A stretch of 64,000 bases of DNA from Erodium maritimum. Taxonomy: Eukaryota; Streptophyta; Magnoliopsida; Geraniales; Geraniaceae. Position 1 is the stretch's first letter. Every line of letters starts with the position of its first letter. The DNA lies in the NCBI GenBank assembly GCA_963921825.1, contig OY997589.1:20977735-21041734 (forward strand), in the 5' to 3' direction. This document shows positions 1 through 9,947 of the stretch, piece after piece. The position numbers and the translations under genes were made by a program. Under the pieces are notes generated by a model that was not told the origin of the DNA, made no database searches, and saw nothing but the letters and a program-made list of their open reading frames with translations.

Positions 1-1226
1 TTGTACCCAGCGGTACGATCGGGTGATCGATGAACCGATGGATCGTGGTTGGTAAGTAAATGGTAAGTGTAAGATTATGATTTCTCCTTGTGATGTGTTG
101 TGACGGAATTATGAGTCGTTAAGCGTCGGTTGTTCCTTGATTGTTGAGAATGTTACCCACTTATGAGTCCTTAAACTAGTTTTTATATCGGTATGGCACT
201 CACGCTGCGGGTGGGGTAGTGTCATAGGGTACCCACACCAAAAGGAAGTGCCGGTGTGGGGTAGTATCTAAGCCGATAACTTGGTATCCGATATGGTACC
301 TACACCGAAGGAAGCGCCGGTGTGGGGTAGTATCATAGTCGGTATCCGGTATGGTACCTACACCGGAGGAAGTGCCAGTGTGGGGTAGTATCATAGCCGG
401 CGGGTTGGACCCTGCGAGACATAGATTACGGACCCTACGAAAAATTGGATATTGGACCCTACGGGGTATTTAGACGGTTACTCTACGGGGATGTTTACTG
501 ATTATTTCACCCAAGTGTATGCTCCCTACGGGAGCTATACCTTGGTTCCCGATGACATATGGTCCTTTGGAGACGTTTCCGAGAATCCCGACGATATGCG
601 ACCTCAAGGGTTGTTACCGGTAGCCCGACGTTATGCGTCTCCTCTGGACCGAGGGAAAATCCGACATGACACGACGAATAATGTGGATCGGAGGGTGGTG
701 ACTCATGTCCCACGGCATTAAATTGAATACCCTAACCTTTATTCATTATGTAAGAAATACTTTTATCACGTCATTTTCTTATGATTACTGTCAACTTTTC
801 TTGATCGTTTAACACTCGTCTTACTCCTGTGTTTCAATACATTCGCATCTACTCGTAATTAAGACCCGAACCAAAATGGTGAAGGCCCATTTGTTAAACT
901 AAAAGGCCGACCTGGTTATGCTTTTTCCCTACTGAGCGTAAGCTCACCCTTATCTGTTTATGACTGTTTTACAGGCTCGCGTGGTGACTAGTGGACTCGA
1001 GGCTCGGGAGCTTCTGGGGTCCGGGTGCTTAGAGATGTTGGTCCTTATTTTGTAGTCTTGAACCTTTGTTTAAGAACTATCATGACTTTTGTAAACCCTA
1101 ATTGTTGGAGACCTTTTACTACTTTAAAGTCGGATGCTTATCTGTTTGCATGCCTTTTACTATTACTTTTGCTTTCTTTTAAGTTACGTCTCGAGTCCGG
1201 TCTAGAACCGGATTTGGGGCGTGACA
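1..1226 (-). mobile_element. Partial long LTR, minus orientation (LTR retrotransposon)
   Basis: The reverse complement starting at 1226 begins TGTCACGCCCCAAATCCGGT, the same 20 bases that begin the sequence at 62179 on the plus strand. The two stay colinear: a GGTGAGC...GCTCAGTA block lies about 285 bp from the terminus in both (here about 927-955). The TG start and long length fit a plant LTR; Ty3/gypsy is a guess because no gag or pol lies in the window. The rest of the element runs off the left edge. Short ORFs here (for example 452-721) are not convincing genes. Confidence 0.7.
195..400. repeat. Minisatellite inside the LTR
   Basis: About three imperfect copies of a 55-75 bp unit built on a GTGTGGGGTAGTATCATAG core followed by a GGTATGGTACCTACACCGGA-like segment. 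It lies about 830-1030 bp from the LTR terminus. The other LTR (62179-64000) carries a related but differently spaced array at the matching place. Confidence 0.75.
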
Positions 1227-2040
1227 GTTATCCCTGATACTTCGGTTGTTGCGTCTGATTCGGTGGCCGGTGAAATCGTGGAGGATGCGCAGAATTTGGT
1301 TCATCTTGATCGTGATTATGTAGTGGCGTCTTCCGATCTTAGGCATGTGGCTTGTATGGAGTACTTAAGCCTAATGGTCCAAACTGCTATTCAAGTTCAG
1401 GTTCCAAATTCGATTTGTACTGAGCTGATTATTGTATGGATGTTTGAGGGTGAGTCGGGCCCTTTAAATCCTTCTGGGGTTGTTGCTATGGCATCCTTGG
1501 CATGCCCGACCGAGGATGGATATACTGCGACAACATCATTGGAGTGTGGGGTTTTGGCCCAATCTCCAATTTTAGGCCCTTCTAAGGATGGGTTGGTGAA
1601 ATCATCTGTTGGGGGTGACGTTGGGCCTCCACTGGTACCTAGCACGAGTGAGGTTGATGGTCTTTCAGAGGATAGTCTGTGGAAGGATGTCCTTCTTAAA
1701 CCCCCCAAAACGGGAGAGTCGACCCACTAAGCATTTATCGGACTATTACACCCTTACTTGTAAGCCAAGAGCTTGTTCTTTGGATCGAGAAAGACTTGTT
1801 TATCATGTCAACACTTGGAAACAGGTCGAACACACGAATCATAGTCAGCTTGTTCAAGCGAAGGCCTCTACCGATTCAAAAAACTTCGGCAAGTAAACAA
1901 TCCAAGGTGTTGCAGTATCGTCTCTTGGAACCGACGCGTGAACTAAGATTCGCGAATTGGCTTCCTAAAAAAAATATTGATGTTAGATCTTAGATTTGGT
2001 GATCCGTCGTTATTTATGGTTGGTGGGGCTTTTACTTTTT
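1227..2040 (+). mobile_element. Decayed retroelement ORF1 fragment
   Basis: The frame 1221-1730 (about 169 codons, the first from the LTR) followed by a shifted frame to about 1896 resembles the frame at 10591-11340: both have an LVPST segment, then a W-K-x-VLLKP segment, then a basic tail with GRP/SRP. This is probably the poorly conserved C-terminal part of a LINE-type ORF1. No zinc knuckle or reverse transcriptase is present. A frameshift near 1705 breaks the tail. The LTR at 1-1226 is inserted directly against it. Confidence 0.45.
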
Positions 2041-2356
2041 TTTATCTGCGATGACACAACTGGTTGTTTTAGGATAAAGCTTGGTTTTTTAGCTCTCCGT
2101 ATTGGAGCTCCCTTGTAATCGTTGAAACGATCGACGACCTTTTAGACCTTTTCCTACTTGAAAAGTGTCATTATTCATAATAATATTTCGAGTTCATAAA
2201 CAAAAGGATCCACGCTAGGGCACCAAAACGGGTTACACTAAAACATTTCATATGTTAAGGAATAATGGACTATGTCGCATACACCGATTAATGACATCTT
2301 ATTGGTGGATAATTATACAAGTAAATTATTGGCTAGAAATTAGTGTATAGTGTTCC

Positions 2357-2969
2357 TCACAAAGCCACGGGCGTAGCAACCAGCCATAGAGGCACTTTCT
2401 TGTGCACGGTGAGCCCAACTTCTCCTTCCATATCCAAATCTTGTCTCCTCACGTCTTTAGGTAGCTCCCAGTCGAAGTCGTGCAAGAGATTAGCAAGCAT
2501 GAGCCACATCAGCAGCATTGCATAATTGATTCCAGGGCATACCCTCCGGCCTGCCCCAAACGGTAAGAACTCGTAGTTTTGTCCCTTGAAATCGACCGAG
2601 TTGTTCAGGAACCTCTCGGGCCAGAACTTGTTCGGATCTTGCCAGTACTTGGGGTCCGTCGATATCGGCCTTGCATCCACAAACACCCTGGTTTTGGCAG
2701 GGCTCTTGTAGTCTCCGATGGTGCAAGCTTCTATAGTCTCTCGGGGTATTAACAATGGACCTGGTGGGTTTAGCCTCAAACCCTCCTTCAGGACCGTCTT
2801 GAGGTACACCAGTCCTTCAAGATCGCTTTCTTTTACTTTCCTGTTTCCTTCCACAGCTCCCCTTACCTCTTCTTGGACTCTTTTCATGGCCGTCGGGTTC
2901 CTAAATCAACTCTTTCATAGTCCATACCAAAGTTGATGCCGAAGTATCAGTCCCCGCTATAAAAATATC
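2357..2969 (-). pseudogene. Cytochrome P450 (CYP71-like) exon 2, frameshifted, exon 1 missing
   Basis: The reverse strand encodes the C-terminal part of a plant A-type P450. After an acceptor TTTGTCAG (exon starts 2969) come the I-helix oxygen-binding segment AGTDTSAST, the K-helix KEGLR, PERF, and the haem loop PFGAGRRVCPG with its cysteine ligand. The end is VATPVAL-stop at 2357. An extra T after the codons for KELI creates a TAG and shifts the frame; removing it would restore ELIRNPTAMKRV, so the copy is broken. No first exon (membrane anchor, proline-rich hinge) is visible upstream in 2970-3840. In family members these enzymes are ER-anchored monooxygenases; this copy is probably not functional. 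Confidence 0.85.
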
Positions 2970-3836
2970 CTGACAAACAAATCCAAGTGTATTGTTAAAA
3001 AACATGAGAGACACGTGCACGTATAACAAAATATAAGACAAACAAGAAGTGTCAGGAGAACAATGGTCTCAGGCCAAACCAACGACTATAACCAATACAC
3101 ACACAACCAATGGCGGATCCATCTTTCTTATCGAGGGATGGCACTATTACATTCTTTATAATCCCAAATAACATAAATATAATGCTACAAAAAACGAATA
3201 TCACATAAAAAAATATAAATGACTATTTATCATATAGTACGACGTCAAGTTTTGAAAACATTGTAAACAACTTTTATTGTCAGTACGATCAAATATATAT
3301 ATGTATCGGTGTATGTGATCAAACCGCCATTTGTTACGGTTTGCATGGATTAGTCTGTAATATTGGAAACTTGGTCTAAAATATATGGTCTTTTTTTCAA
3401 TATTTGTTTTAAACATTTCATAATTGATTTCCAAACTTCTCTCTACTAAATTAAGTTTATTATATAGGGACCTTTTAGTATAAATTAAGTTTTTTTTTCC
3501 TCATATTACAACTGAAAAGACAGAATAAAAAAAAATAGTTTAATTTAATAATCTTATGTTAAGATTGTTTTTTTAAACTTATTTTTGAGTTTAACAAGTT
3601 AAATTTTTTTAAACCATCTTATGAATTATAAATTGGTTATAAAAATAATGAACATTTTTGTTGTGTTAGTGGAGAAGAATGTTTTTTGTAGTTCTAGATG
3701 AACTAAAAATGAAAACCAAGAAATTTATTGAAAAGAAAGATTAAGATCAAGGTAGGTGAATCAAAATTTAAAAATATATAATCGATTACAAGTTGATTTA
3801 ACTTGGAGGAGGAAAAAACATTATAATTGTAAAGAA
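2970..3836. other. AT-rich region without a recognisable gene
   Basis: Very AT-rich, with many short A and T runs. The first part would be the intron of the P450 fragment. The small ORF at 3201-3434 (minus) is low-complexity and not convincing. Confidence 0.5.
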
Positions 3837-4201
3837 TTAAGAAAAGGGTAATTTTCATCTCAGTACCCTAACTATTGGGTTAGCATCAATTCAGTACCCT
3901 AACTATTTCTAGCGTAACCTCAGTACCCTAGAATGTAAATTTGTGTCACTTTAGTACCCAAGGCCTGACGAAGTTAGAAAATGGACGGAAATGAGCTCAC
4001 GTGTCCCGCACATGGGTATTTACTCGCGCGAAAATACCTTTCTACCCTCGCTTGACCCAGAAGACCCCTCAGTTGACCCTCAGCTCTCATTCTCACTCTC
4101 ACTCTCGAACTCTCACTGTCAGACGACGACGAACACGACGCAAGGAAGAAGAAGGTTGGGTGCGCGTTTCATCGCAGAAGACGTTGAAGCTTGGAGCACA
4201 A

Positions 4202-5161
4202 ATGGGGAAAGTAAGTTTTCTCAGTTTATTTAGGGTTTTTGATTTTGAAATCTAGGGTTTTTGATTTTGAAATCTAGGGTTTCGTTTTCCAGTTTTGAAA
4301 GATTTAGGGTTTGAGTTTTGTGTTTGTATTTCGATTCCGTGCAGAAATTTGTGAGTGGAGCTCGTGGGGGTGGAAAAGCACCACGAAAACCATGATATCC
4401 ACCTCTAAATGTAGACCCAGATGGGACTCCACGCATATGTGTAGAAATTAATTATGGGGGGAAATTTGTAGGGCTTGAGAATAGGTATGAGGGAGGGTCT
4501 GTGAGGGTATTTGTGATGGCTGAAGATGAATGCAGTTTTTTCAAGTTGACTGCCCTAGTGCTCGAAACAGGATCTCAGCCCACAAGTAGCCTGCATTTTA
4601 AGGGAAAAAAGGGAAATGTAGTCAGGAATATTTTAGATGATAAGTCTGTAGGTATATGGTTGAAGAACTATAAAGGTAGTAGGGCAGCTCGTAGGTTGTA
4701 TGTAATAGATGGTATTCCACCACTTCATGTGGTGTCTCCTAGTGGGGTGATTATTGGAGGGAGTGAGGCAACCAAAAATAGTATTATTGGTTTGCAAGTA
4801 ATGAAGCCCAAGGAGAGACAAAAATTGTATGAAGACGAGAATGAATATTTCTCAAAGGTTGCACTGAAGAGTATGTTAAAACGTGGCCACAAGCTAGACA
4901 AATGGTGCATGTTGGAGGGAAGGAGGATCATTCAGCACATTCCTGATGAGAATGACAATGATGGGGCAGAGGAAGGTTCATCTGCCCATTTTGGTAAGTA
5001 ATTTATGAATTTATGTAATTTGCAAGGTGTTAAGGAGTGTTTAGTTGTTGGGGTTGAACTGATTAGTTTGTATGGTGTCCAGATTATGACACAGATGAGT
5101 TTTTCAGTGATGACACAAATGATGATAATGCTGAAGGGAGAGATTTTGGTATGCAATTGTA
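4202..5161 (+). pseudogene. MULE transposase N-terminal remnant (PB1-like domain)
   Basis: Three exons can be proposed: ATGGGGAAA (4202-4210, donor GTAAGT), 4345-4993 (acceptor GTGCAG, donor GTAAGT) and 5083-5161 (stop TAA). In exon 2 the frame YGGKFVGLENRYEGG leads into about 150 residues resembling the PB1-like N-terminal domain of plant MuDR-type transposases. Exon 3 joins in phase and adds the acidic stretch DYDTDEFFSDDTNDDNAEG, also typical of these proteins. No catalytic MULE domain or SWIM zinc finger follows. A TGA near 4393 (just after APRKP) interrupts the first part of exon 2, so only a product starting later would be intact. The domain identity is from remembered patterns. Confidence 0.6.
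4238..4284. repeat. Short tandem repeat in the MULE intron
   Basis: Two copies of a 22-bp unit, AGGGTTTTTGATTTTGAAATCT, in the first intron of the element's gene. Confidence 0.7.
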
Positions 5162-5480
5162 AATTTTGTGTCTTGTGTAGTTGTATAAATTGTTAGGGGA
5201 TTGGTTAGATTTTATAAGAGTTGTTTTCGCGTTAGTAAATACCCACGTGCGGGACACGTGAGCTCATTTCCGTCCATTTTCTAACTCCGTCAGGCCTTGG
5301 GTACTAAAGTGACACAAATTGACATTCTAGGGTACTGAGGTGACGCTAAAAATAGTTAAGGTACTGAATTGACGCTAACCCAATAGTCAGGGTACTGAGA
5401 TGAAAATTGCCCTTAAGAAATTTGACCAAATGCGTTAAAAAAAAGATTGACAGACAAAAAATAAATTATTTTTTTGGAAA

Positions 5481-5527
5481 AGAAAAAATTCTCTATAAAA
5501 TATTATTTATTGTATATCATATATTTA
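5481..5527. repeat. Left copy of 47-bp direct repeat flanking a chimeric insert
   Basis: Matches 6750-6796 at 46 of 47 positions. Either a long target-site duplication or a pre-existing tandem repeat; the right flank also repeats a 56-bp unit (6735-6790, then 6791 onward). Confidence 0.8.
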
Positions 5528-5618
5528 AACAAGGATCCAAAACAGCGGTTGGGGAAAATTGACTTTTTAGGGTAGAGTCGGCCCTAGAGAGCAAAGCCTT
5601 CTTCTCCGGCGTACGAAC

Positions 5619-5845
5619 ATGGGAGCAGCGACGTTGCTCTCGGATCTCGCGACGGAGATCGTGATCCCGGTCTGGGTCGTCATCGGCATCGTCCTCTCGC
5701 TGGTGCAGTGGTTCCTCGGCTCGCGCGAGAAGGTAACCTATGGCCGCCGGATCCCCGGATCTCTGTCCAACAGCAGCAAGAACGGCTACAACGTCTATCT
5801 CATCAAGGTGGACGAAGGAATCAACGACCAGAACGTCGTCGCCAG
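5619..5845 (+). pseudogene. Vacuolar H+-pyrophosphatase (type I) first exon fragment
   Basis: Codes for MGAATLLSDLATEIVIPVWV, a hydrophobic first transmembrane segment ending LVQWFLGS, then KNGYNVYLI and DEGINDQNVVARC. This order is the conserved N-terminus of plant tonoplast H+-translocating pyrophosphatase, which pumps protons into the vacuole using pyrophosphate. About 75 residues of the usual 760-770 are present. Similarity stops at CCAG|GTGCGT, which reads as a 5' splice site and may be the original exon 1/intron 1 border. Everything downstream in the family (substrate and ion-transport helices) is absent, so no pump can be made. Confidence 0.75.
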
Positions 5846-6449
5846 GTGCGTCGTGGCGACGGCGGCATGGTCCCGGCTTCTGCAGCAACCGTGGGTGGCA
5901 ATGAAAGTGAACAATCACATGGTTGATTGTATCACCATGTTTGTGATGGTATATTCTTATCATATGGGGCATGTATTGAGCAGCTCACTCTACCAAACCG
6001 AGGGGTTTTACGAAGATTGGTGGTGCTGACTTCATGCTCGAAGTCGGAACAACAACGCCACCATGAGAGCGAAGGGGAGAAGAGTAGGGGATCAGCGACG
6101 GCCTCTGCTACCCCATCTGCTCAAGTACCTCCTTGCCTGAGTCCACTGATTTCGGATGGGGTGGCACGGGGTGTGAACGTCTCGTCTGTTCAGCGTGTGG
6201 GGAGCAGGGAGATCAGTCATCGGTAGGGAGACACCAGAAGACTCAGAGACACTCGCTGGATTACAAGCAAGGCTTGTGGCGGCGGACTTCGACGTCAGGA
6301 CCGCGTCTGGCTCGGGGAGTTTGTCTCACCGTTGAAAGGGAAGGATCGGTCACAGCAACGGGATCCGAGGACCTGGAAGCGTTGGGTGGAAACAAAGACC
6401 GGGAGGGTTCCAAGTCAGGAGATGGACTCATGTGGGGTCGGGGCATACA

Positions 6450-6734
6450 CAGCAGCGAGGGGGGGGGGGGGCACAGGCACCTCCGCCTCCAAGAATGAGT
6501 CCCTGGTGGTCCAGGGAGGGGTTGATCGACTGCACCTCCTCTCTGGCTGATAGGCGGCATTGGTACTGCCAAAAATCTCATCCCTCCGACCGCCCTGATG
6601 CCCAAGAGCAAAATTTTCTATTTATGCAATTATCTTTCAATTTATGTTAGTTTTTTTGGTTGTATGGTGTTTCCGGCTACTCGGGCACCAAGTTACTTTA
6701 ATTTATAATATCTACCGTTCTATCTCAAAAAAAA
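6450..6734 (+). mobile_element. LINE 3' end with poly(A)
   Basis: Related to the reverse complement of about 7360-7470. It ends in an AT-rich 3' untranslated-like stretch and A8 (6727-6734). A run of 12 G lies near 6458. Confidence 0.55.
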
Positions 6735-6810
6735 TATTTAGAAAATAAGAGAAAAAATTCTCTATAAAATATTTTTTATTGTATATCATATATTTAGAAA
6801 ATAAGAGAAA
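6735..6810. repeat. 56-bp tandem repeat and right copy of the flanking direct repeat
   Basis: TATTTAGAAAATAAGAGAAA occurs at 6735 and again at 6791; 6750-6796 is the right-hand match to 5481-5527. Confidence 0.75.
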
Positions 6811-6983
6811 GGACGAAGCCAATCAAAATTAATGGATGTGGATATGAAATACAACAAAGTAAAAATTTTGTTTATAAGATTAAATGTCCAAAAAATAATT
6901 GCAAAAGCAATTTTAATACTGAGCTTTATCGTATTTCAACTTTTTTTAAAACAATTTCTCTCTCTACCATTTTTATCCGTATA

Positions 6984-9400
6984 TTTTTTTGAGAAGAACA
7001 GGGAATATTATTACTGAAAAGAAAGATAATTTGACGAGTACATAATTGCACCCATCTTACAGGATGGAATCCAACTAAAAAACAGAAAGCAATAACAGAA
7101 AGTAAAAGTTGCTCGATGCTTAGGGGCGGTTGAAGGGGGATATCTGCAGTAGCATCCAGTGGAACCCTGGATACCGATACAGCATGTTTCTACCAAATGA
7201 CATTGGCCGAGCCAGCCGAGTGAGAGGGGAATACTGGTGGACTGCCATCTCCCCCGGTGAGTCAGCATGTGTCGTCCTCCCTTGACTGATAATGGTAGGG
7301 CTCCTGAACGCGGGAATGCTGACACCGGACTGGTAGGGGAGACAGATAACGACTGTCGATGGTACCCTCGCCATCTGCTCGCCAGGAAGGGGTCACAGTC
7401 GACCACCCCTTTCCTGGACCACCTCAGACTCATTCCTGGAGGCGGGGGTGCTTGTGGCCCCCCGCCGCTGCTACATGTGAACCACCATCGGACCCTGTCG
7501 ATCCTTCTAATTCCTCTGGTTCCTCCTCTCTGCCCAGGCGCTTCTTCCCCGACAACGTCGGTCCCACTTCCTTAGCAACCCACTCCGCGGGAATGTCCTC
7601 CGTCCCTGTCGGATATGACGGCTCCCCCCAGCTCGTGGCCTCGGCCAAGTAGGCGTACCCGGGCCCCGGTTACTTCCCTTGCCCCTACTCCCCATATAGC
7701 TCCAATTCGTCCCAGGGACCGCCTTCCCATGTTTCACCTTCTCCAAGGCAGATTGCGGGTCACCGGGGGCTCGCAGAGAGTGACCCCTAACACCCCCCCA
7801 CCACCGGGCATGAGGGGAATAGGTGCCCCGCACAGCTACACCCATAGCAATGGTCTGGTAAGTGTTCGTACGAGACCTGAAGGAGAGTACATACCTGCAA
7901 TTCCAATAATCGGAACCATAGCTGGCTCTGCAAAGGGACGCGTATATCAACACGGATCCGAATCCGCATAAAATCGCCCCAGCAATACCCTGATTGGTCC
8001 ACGTCCACTGCCAGACATGTCCCCAACCCATTCCCCAGTCGGAACCCTACCTCCTTATTCCAAGCCCCCACCGGAAGGTTAGATACCCGAGCCCATACCG
8101 AGAAATGGTGAAAACTCAGGTCCCCTACCTTCATGTGAGCCCTGAGGTCCGTGAACATCACCAGACACTCCCAGAACGCCCATGGTTCATCAGCTAGTAC
8201 CATTGCCCTTTCCTTAGCCGTACAAAAGAAGAAAGCCACCAGGCCCCCTTCCAGCAGTCGGGCCTCCACTTTCATGCCCCACAGATCCTCCATCCTGTCC
8301 ACTAGGGATTTCCAGAAAAACCTCTTCGACGTCAGCACCTTTGCAGCTAGTGCAAATTGGAACTGACCCCCTGCATTGGCCATCGCCGCAGTTGGGATCA
8401 CTATTTCCTTGATACACATCGATGACAGACGCGAACCAAGATTCCCCACACCCTCCGCTTCGGTTTGCAGCCCATCCCGATCCGGCTCCACCCTAGTACG
8501 AGTGTCTCGGTCAGCCCGATCCACCCGGGTAGATGGTCCGATCCTCACCCGATCAGTACCCGCCCCATATATGCTAGCCCAGACAGCGATGTCACCTTGC
8601 TCAGCTCTCGGACCGCGGCCCCAGTCCTCCCGGCCCAGTCTCCCCCGCGTCTCTTTACGCGCATCCTGCATGAAGCCAGTCGTACAGCCCAACCCATCCC
8701 CAAGGCCCAGATCCGGCCCAGTAGGGTTCTCTTGCATCACCCCTTTGCCCTTGCTTCTTCGCCAAGCTACCTCCGTCGTCGACTCCACTGTCGTAGCCTC
8801 CGTGTCCGAGAAGACCTCCACCACCGGCACAAGTGCCGCCGTCCCCGGCACCACTCCCAGCGATCCCCGCGGGTCTGTCTCGACGGCCCTAGCCGGTCCC
8901 GATCCCACACCCCTCGCAATCCGAGGACGTGGACCTCTCGCCGGCGTTCGGCGGATCCGTGCCGCCGCAGTGTGCGACCAGACTCCCCCCAGCAGCGGAG
9001 ACCCGCCACTCCTCGTGGCCGAGAAGCGCACGGGAGAGGACATGCTGTCCCGCGGCGTCAGCGGCTCCGGCTCAGTGTCGGACGCCTCCGTCTCCCCCGC
9101 CTCGTTCTCCAGCGCCGTCGGGGTCAGCCCAGGCTCTTCACCCAGAACTGCCCCCATCCCGACCACCATTCCGTCTTCTTCAGTCAGGCCGACGGCCCTC
9201 ATCACCACCGTATCCACCGCGTCCTCGACACCCACGCCGACCCCGCCGTCTGAAACTTCCCCCTCGACCTCCTCAGGCTCGTCGTACCATAGTGAGGTGT
9301 CGCCGGAGAGACTAGAGAGCCGAGTCACCGAAGTCGTCATCGATTCTCAGAAAAACCTAACCCTAGTTTTGCGGAGAAAGCAAAGAGAGGGCGGCTACAA
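6984..9400 (-). mobile_element. ORF1-only LINE, minus strand
   Basis: On the reverse strand a 5' leader upstream of 9340 is followed by a long ORF1, further broken frames to about 7100, and a 3' end with an A run (T run on plus at about 6984-6990). The tail matches the LINE end at 6450-6560. No endonuclease or reverse transcriptase is present between ORF1 and the 3' end, so ORF2 is deleted or this is a non-autonomous form. I found no clear target-site duplication. Confidence 0.6.
7787..9340 (-). CDS. LINE ORF1 protein: DUF4283-like domain and zinc knuckle
   Basis: 517 codons from ATG (9340). The first ~290 residues are low-complexity, rich in acidic residues, Gly, Pro and Arg. From about residue 320 comes a DUF4283-like region: RFFWKSLVDRMEDLWGMKV, FFFCTAKERAMVLADEPWAF, VWARVSNLPVGAW. 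It ends with a C-x2-C-x4-H-x4-C knuckle, CYGCSCAGHLFPSC, close to the stop. This domain order is typical of plant LINE ORF1 proteins, which bind the element RNA. The frame stops just after the knuckle, while homologous-looking sequence continues in another frame (7507-8031), so the C-terminus is probably frameshifted. Confidence 0.75.
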   Translation of the reverse strand: MTTSVTRLSSLSGDTSLWYDEPEEVEGEVSDGGVGVGVEDAVDTVVMRAVGLTEEDGMVVGMGAVLGEEPGLTPTALENEAGETEASDTEPEPLTPRDSMSSPVRFSATRSGGSPLLGGVWSHTAAARIRRTPARGPRPRIARGVGSGPARAVETDPRGSLGVVPGTAALVPVVEVFSDTEATTVESTTEVAWRRSKGKGVMQENPTGPDLGLGDGLGCTTGFMQDARKETRGRLGREDWGRGPRAEQGDIAVWASIYGAGTDRVRIGPSTRVDRADRDTRTRVEPDRDGLQTEAEGVGNLGSRLSSMCIKEIVIPTAAMANAGGQFQFALAAKVLTSKRFFWKSLVDRMEDLWGMKVEARLLEGGLVAFFFCTAKERAMVLADEPWAFWECLVMFTDLRAHMKVGDLSFHHFSVWARVSNLPVGAWNKEVGFRLGNGLGTCLAVDVDQSGYCWGDFMRIRIRVDIRVPLQSQLWFRLLELQVCTLLQVSYEHLPDHCYGCSCAGHLFPSCPVVGGC

Positions 9401-9650
9401 TAAGATTTTCCTTGTATATAAAAGAGTACATTTCCTTGTAGACAAGAGAAGTCTTCTGCATAAAAGATATGGATGGGGTCCACGATAATTAAAAGAGATG
9501 GCTTTTTTGGGGAATTGAAACGCTATTAGGAAAGTTAAATTGAGCTACAATTCATAAATAGGAACGGTTTAAAAAACTTGAGGCAGGCCTTAATTTAGAC
9601 TAAGGCCTTAGGCGGCCGCCTTTTTCGCCAAGTGGGCGGGCCGGCACTGG

Positions 9651-9947
9651 TTGTGTCTCTAGTGAGCTTCCTCCTTCTAGTCGTTTTTCTCTCGTCACCT
9701 TTATGGCTCCTCTCGTTTTGGTATTGTGGTCCGTTCCGTTTCTGTCGGTCAAGATCTGAGAAGCGCAAGTCCAAACTCTCCGTCAAGGATCGTCGTGGGT
9801 TGTGTCTCTAGTGAGCTTCCTCCTTCTAGTCGTTTTCTCTCGTCACCTTTCTGGCTCCTCTTGTTTTGGTCTTGTGGTCCGCTCCGTTTCTGTCGGTCAA
9901 GATCTGAGAAGCACAAGTCCAAACTCTCTGTCAAGGATCGTCGTGGG
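9651..9947. repeat. Tandem duplication, unit about 148 bp
   Basis: Copy 1 (9651-9799) and copy 2 (9800-9947) are nearly identical, each starting TTGTGTCTCTAGTGAGCTTC and ending TCGTCGTGGG; a third copy starts at 9948 and breaks off after about 12 bases. Short ORFs on both strands here are by-products. Confidence 0.9.

Larger units (their letters stand above)
3846..5412 (+). mobile_element. Mutator-like element (MULE) with 189-bp terminal inverted repeats
   Basis: The left end (3846-4034) and right end (5224-5412) are inverted copies of each other, from GGGTAATTTTCATCTCAGTA / GGGCAATTTTCATCTCAGTA inward to a GCGAAAA motif. The 9-bp flanks are TTAAGAAAA (3837-3845) and TTAAGAAAT (5413-5421), one mismatch. 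Long inverted ends with a 9-bp duplication are the hallmark of plant Mutator-like elements. At 1567 bp it is too short to encode a full transposase. Confidence 0.9.
5528..6734 (+). mobile_element. Chimeric retro-insert: H+-pyrophosphatase exon 1 plus LINE 3' end
   Basis: The segment between the 47-bp direct repeats starts with the 5' leader and first exon of a vacuolar H+-pyrophosphatase gene and ends with an A8 run at 6727-6734. Bases about 6450-6560 match, in opposite orientation, the tail region of the LINE at 6984-9400: both share a G run, CACCTCCGCCTCCAAGAATG (here) and a GTGGTCCAGG...GTTGATCGACTG stretch. The layout suggests LINE-mediated insertion of a joined molecule. 5850-6450 is unassigned. 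Confidence 0.55.

Noticed and set aside
5517..5972. 151-codon minus ORF
   Set aside because: Antisense of the pyrophosphatase exon fragment.
8376..9488. 370-codon plus-strand ORF opposite the LINE ORF1
   Set aside because: It is the antisense shadow of the GC-rich N-terminal half of the minus-strand ORF1; Ser/Pro/Arg-rich with no domain.
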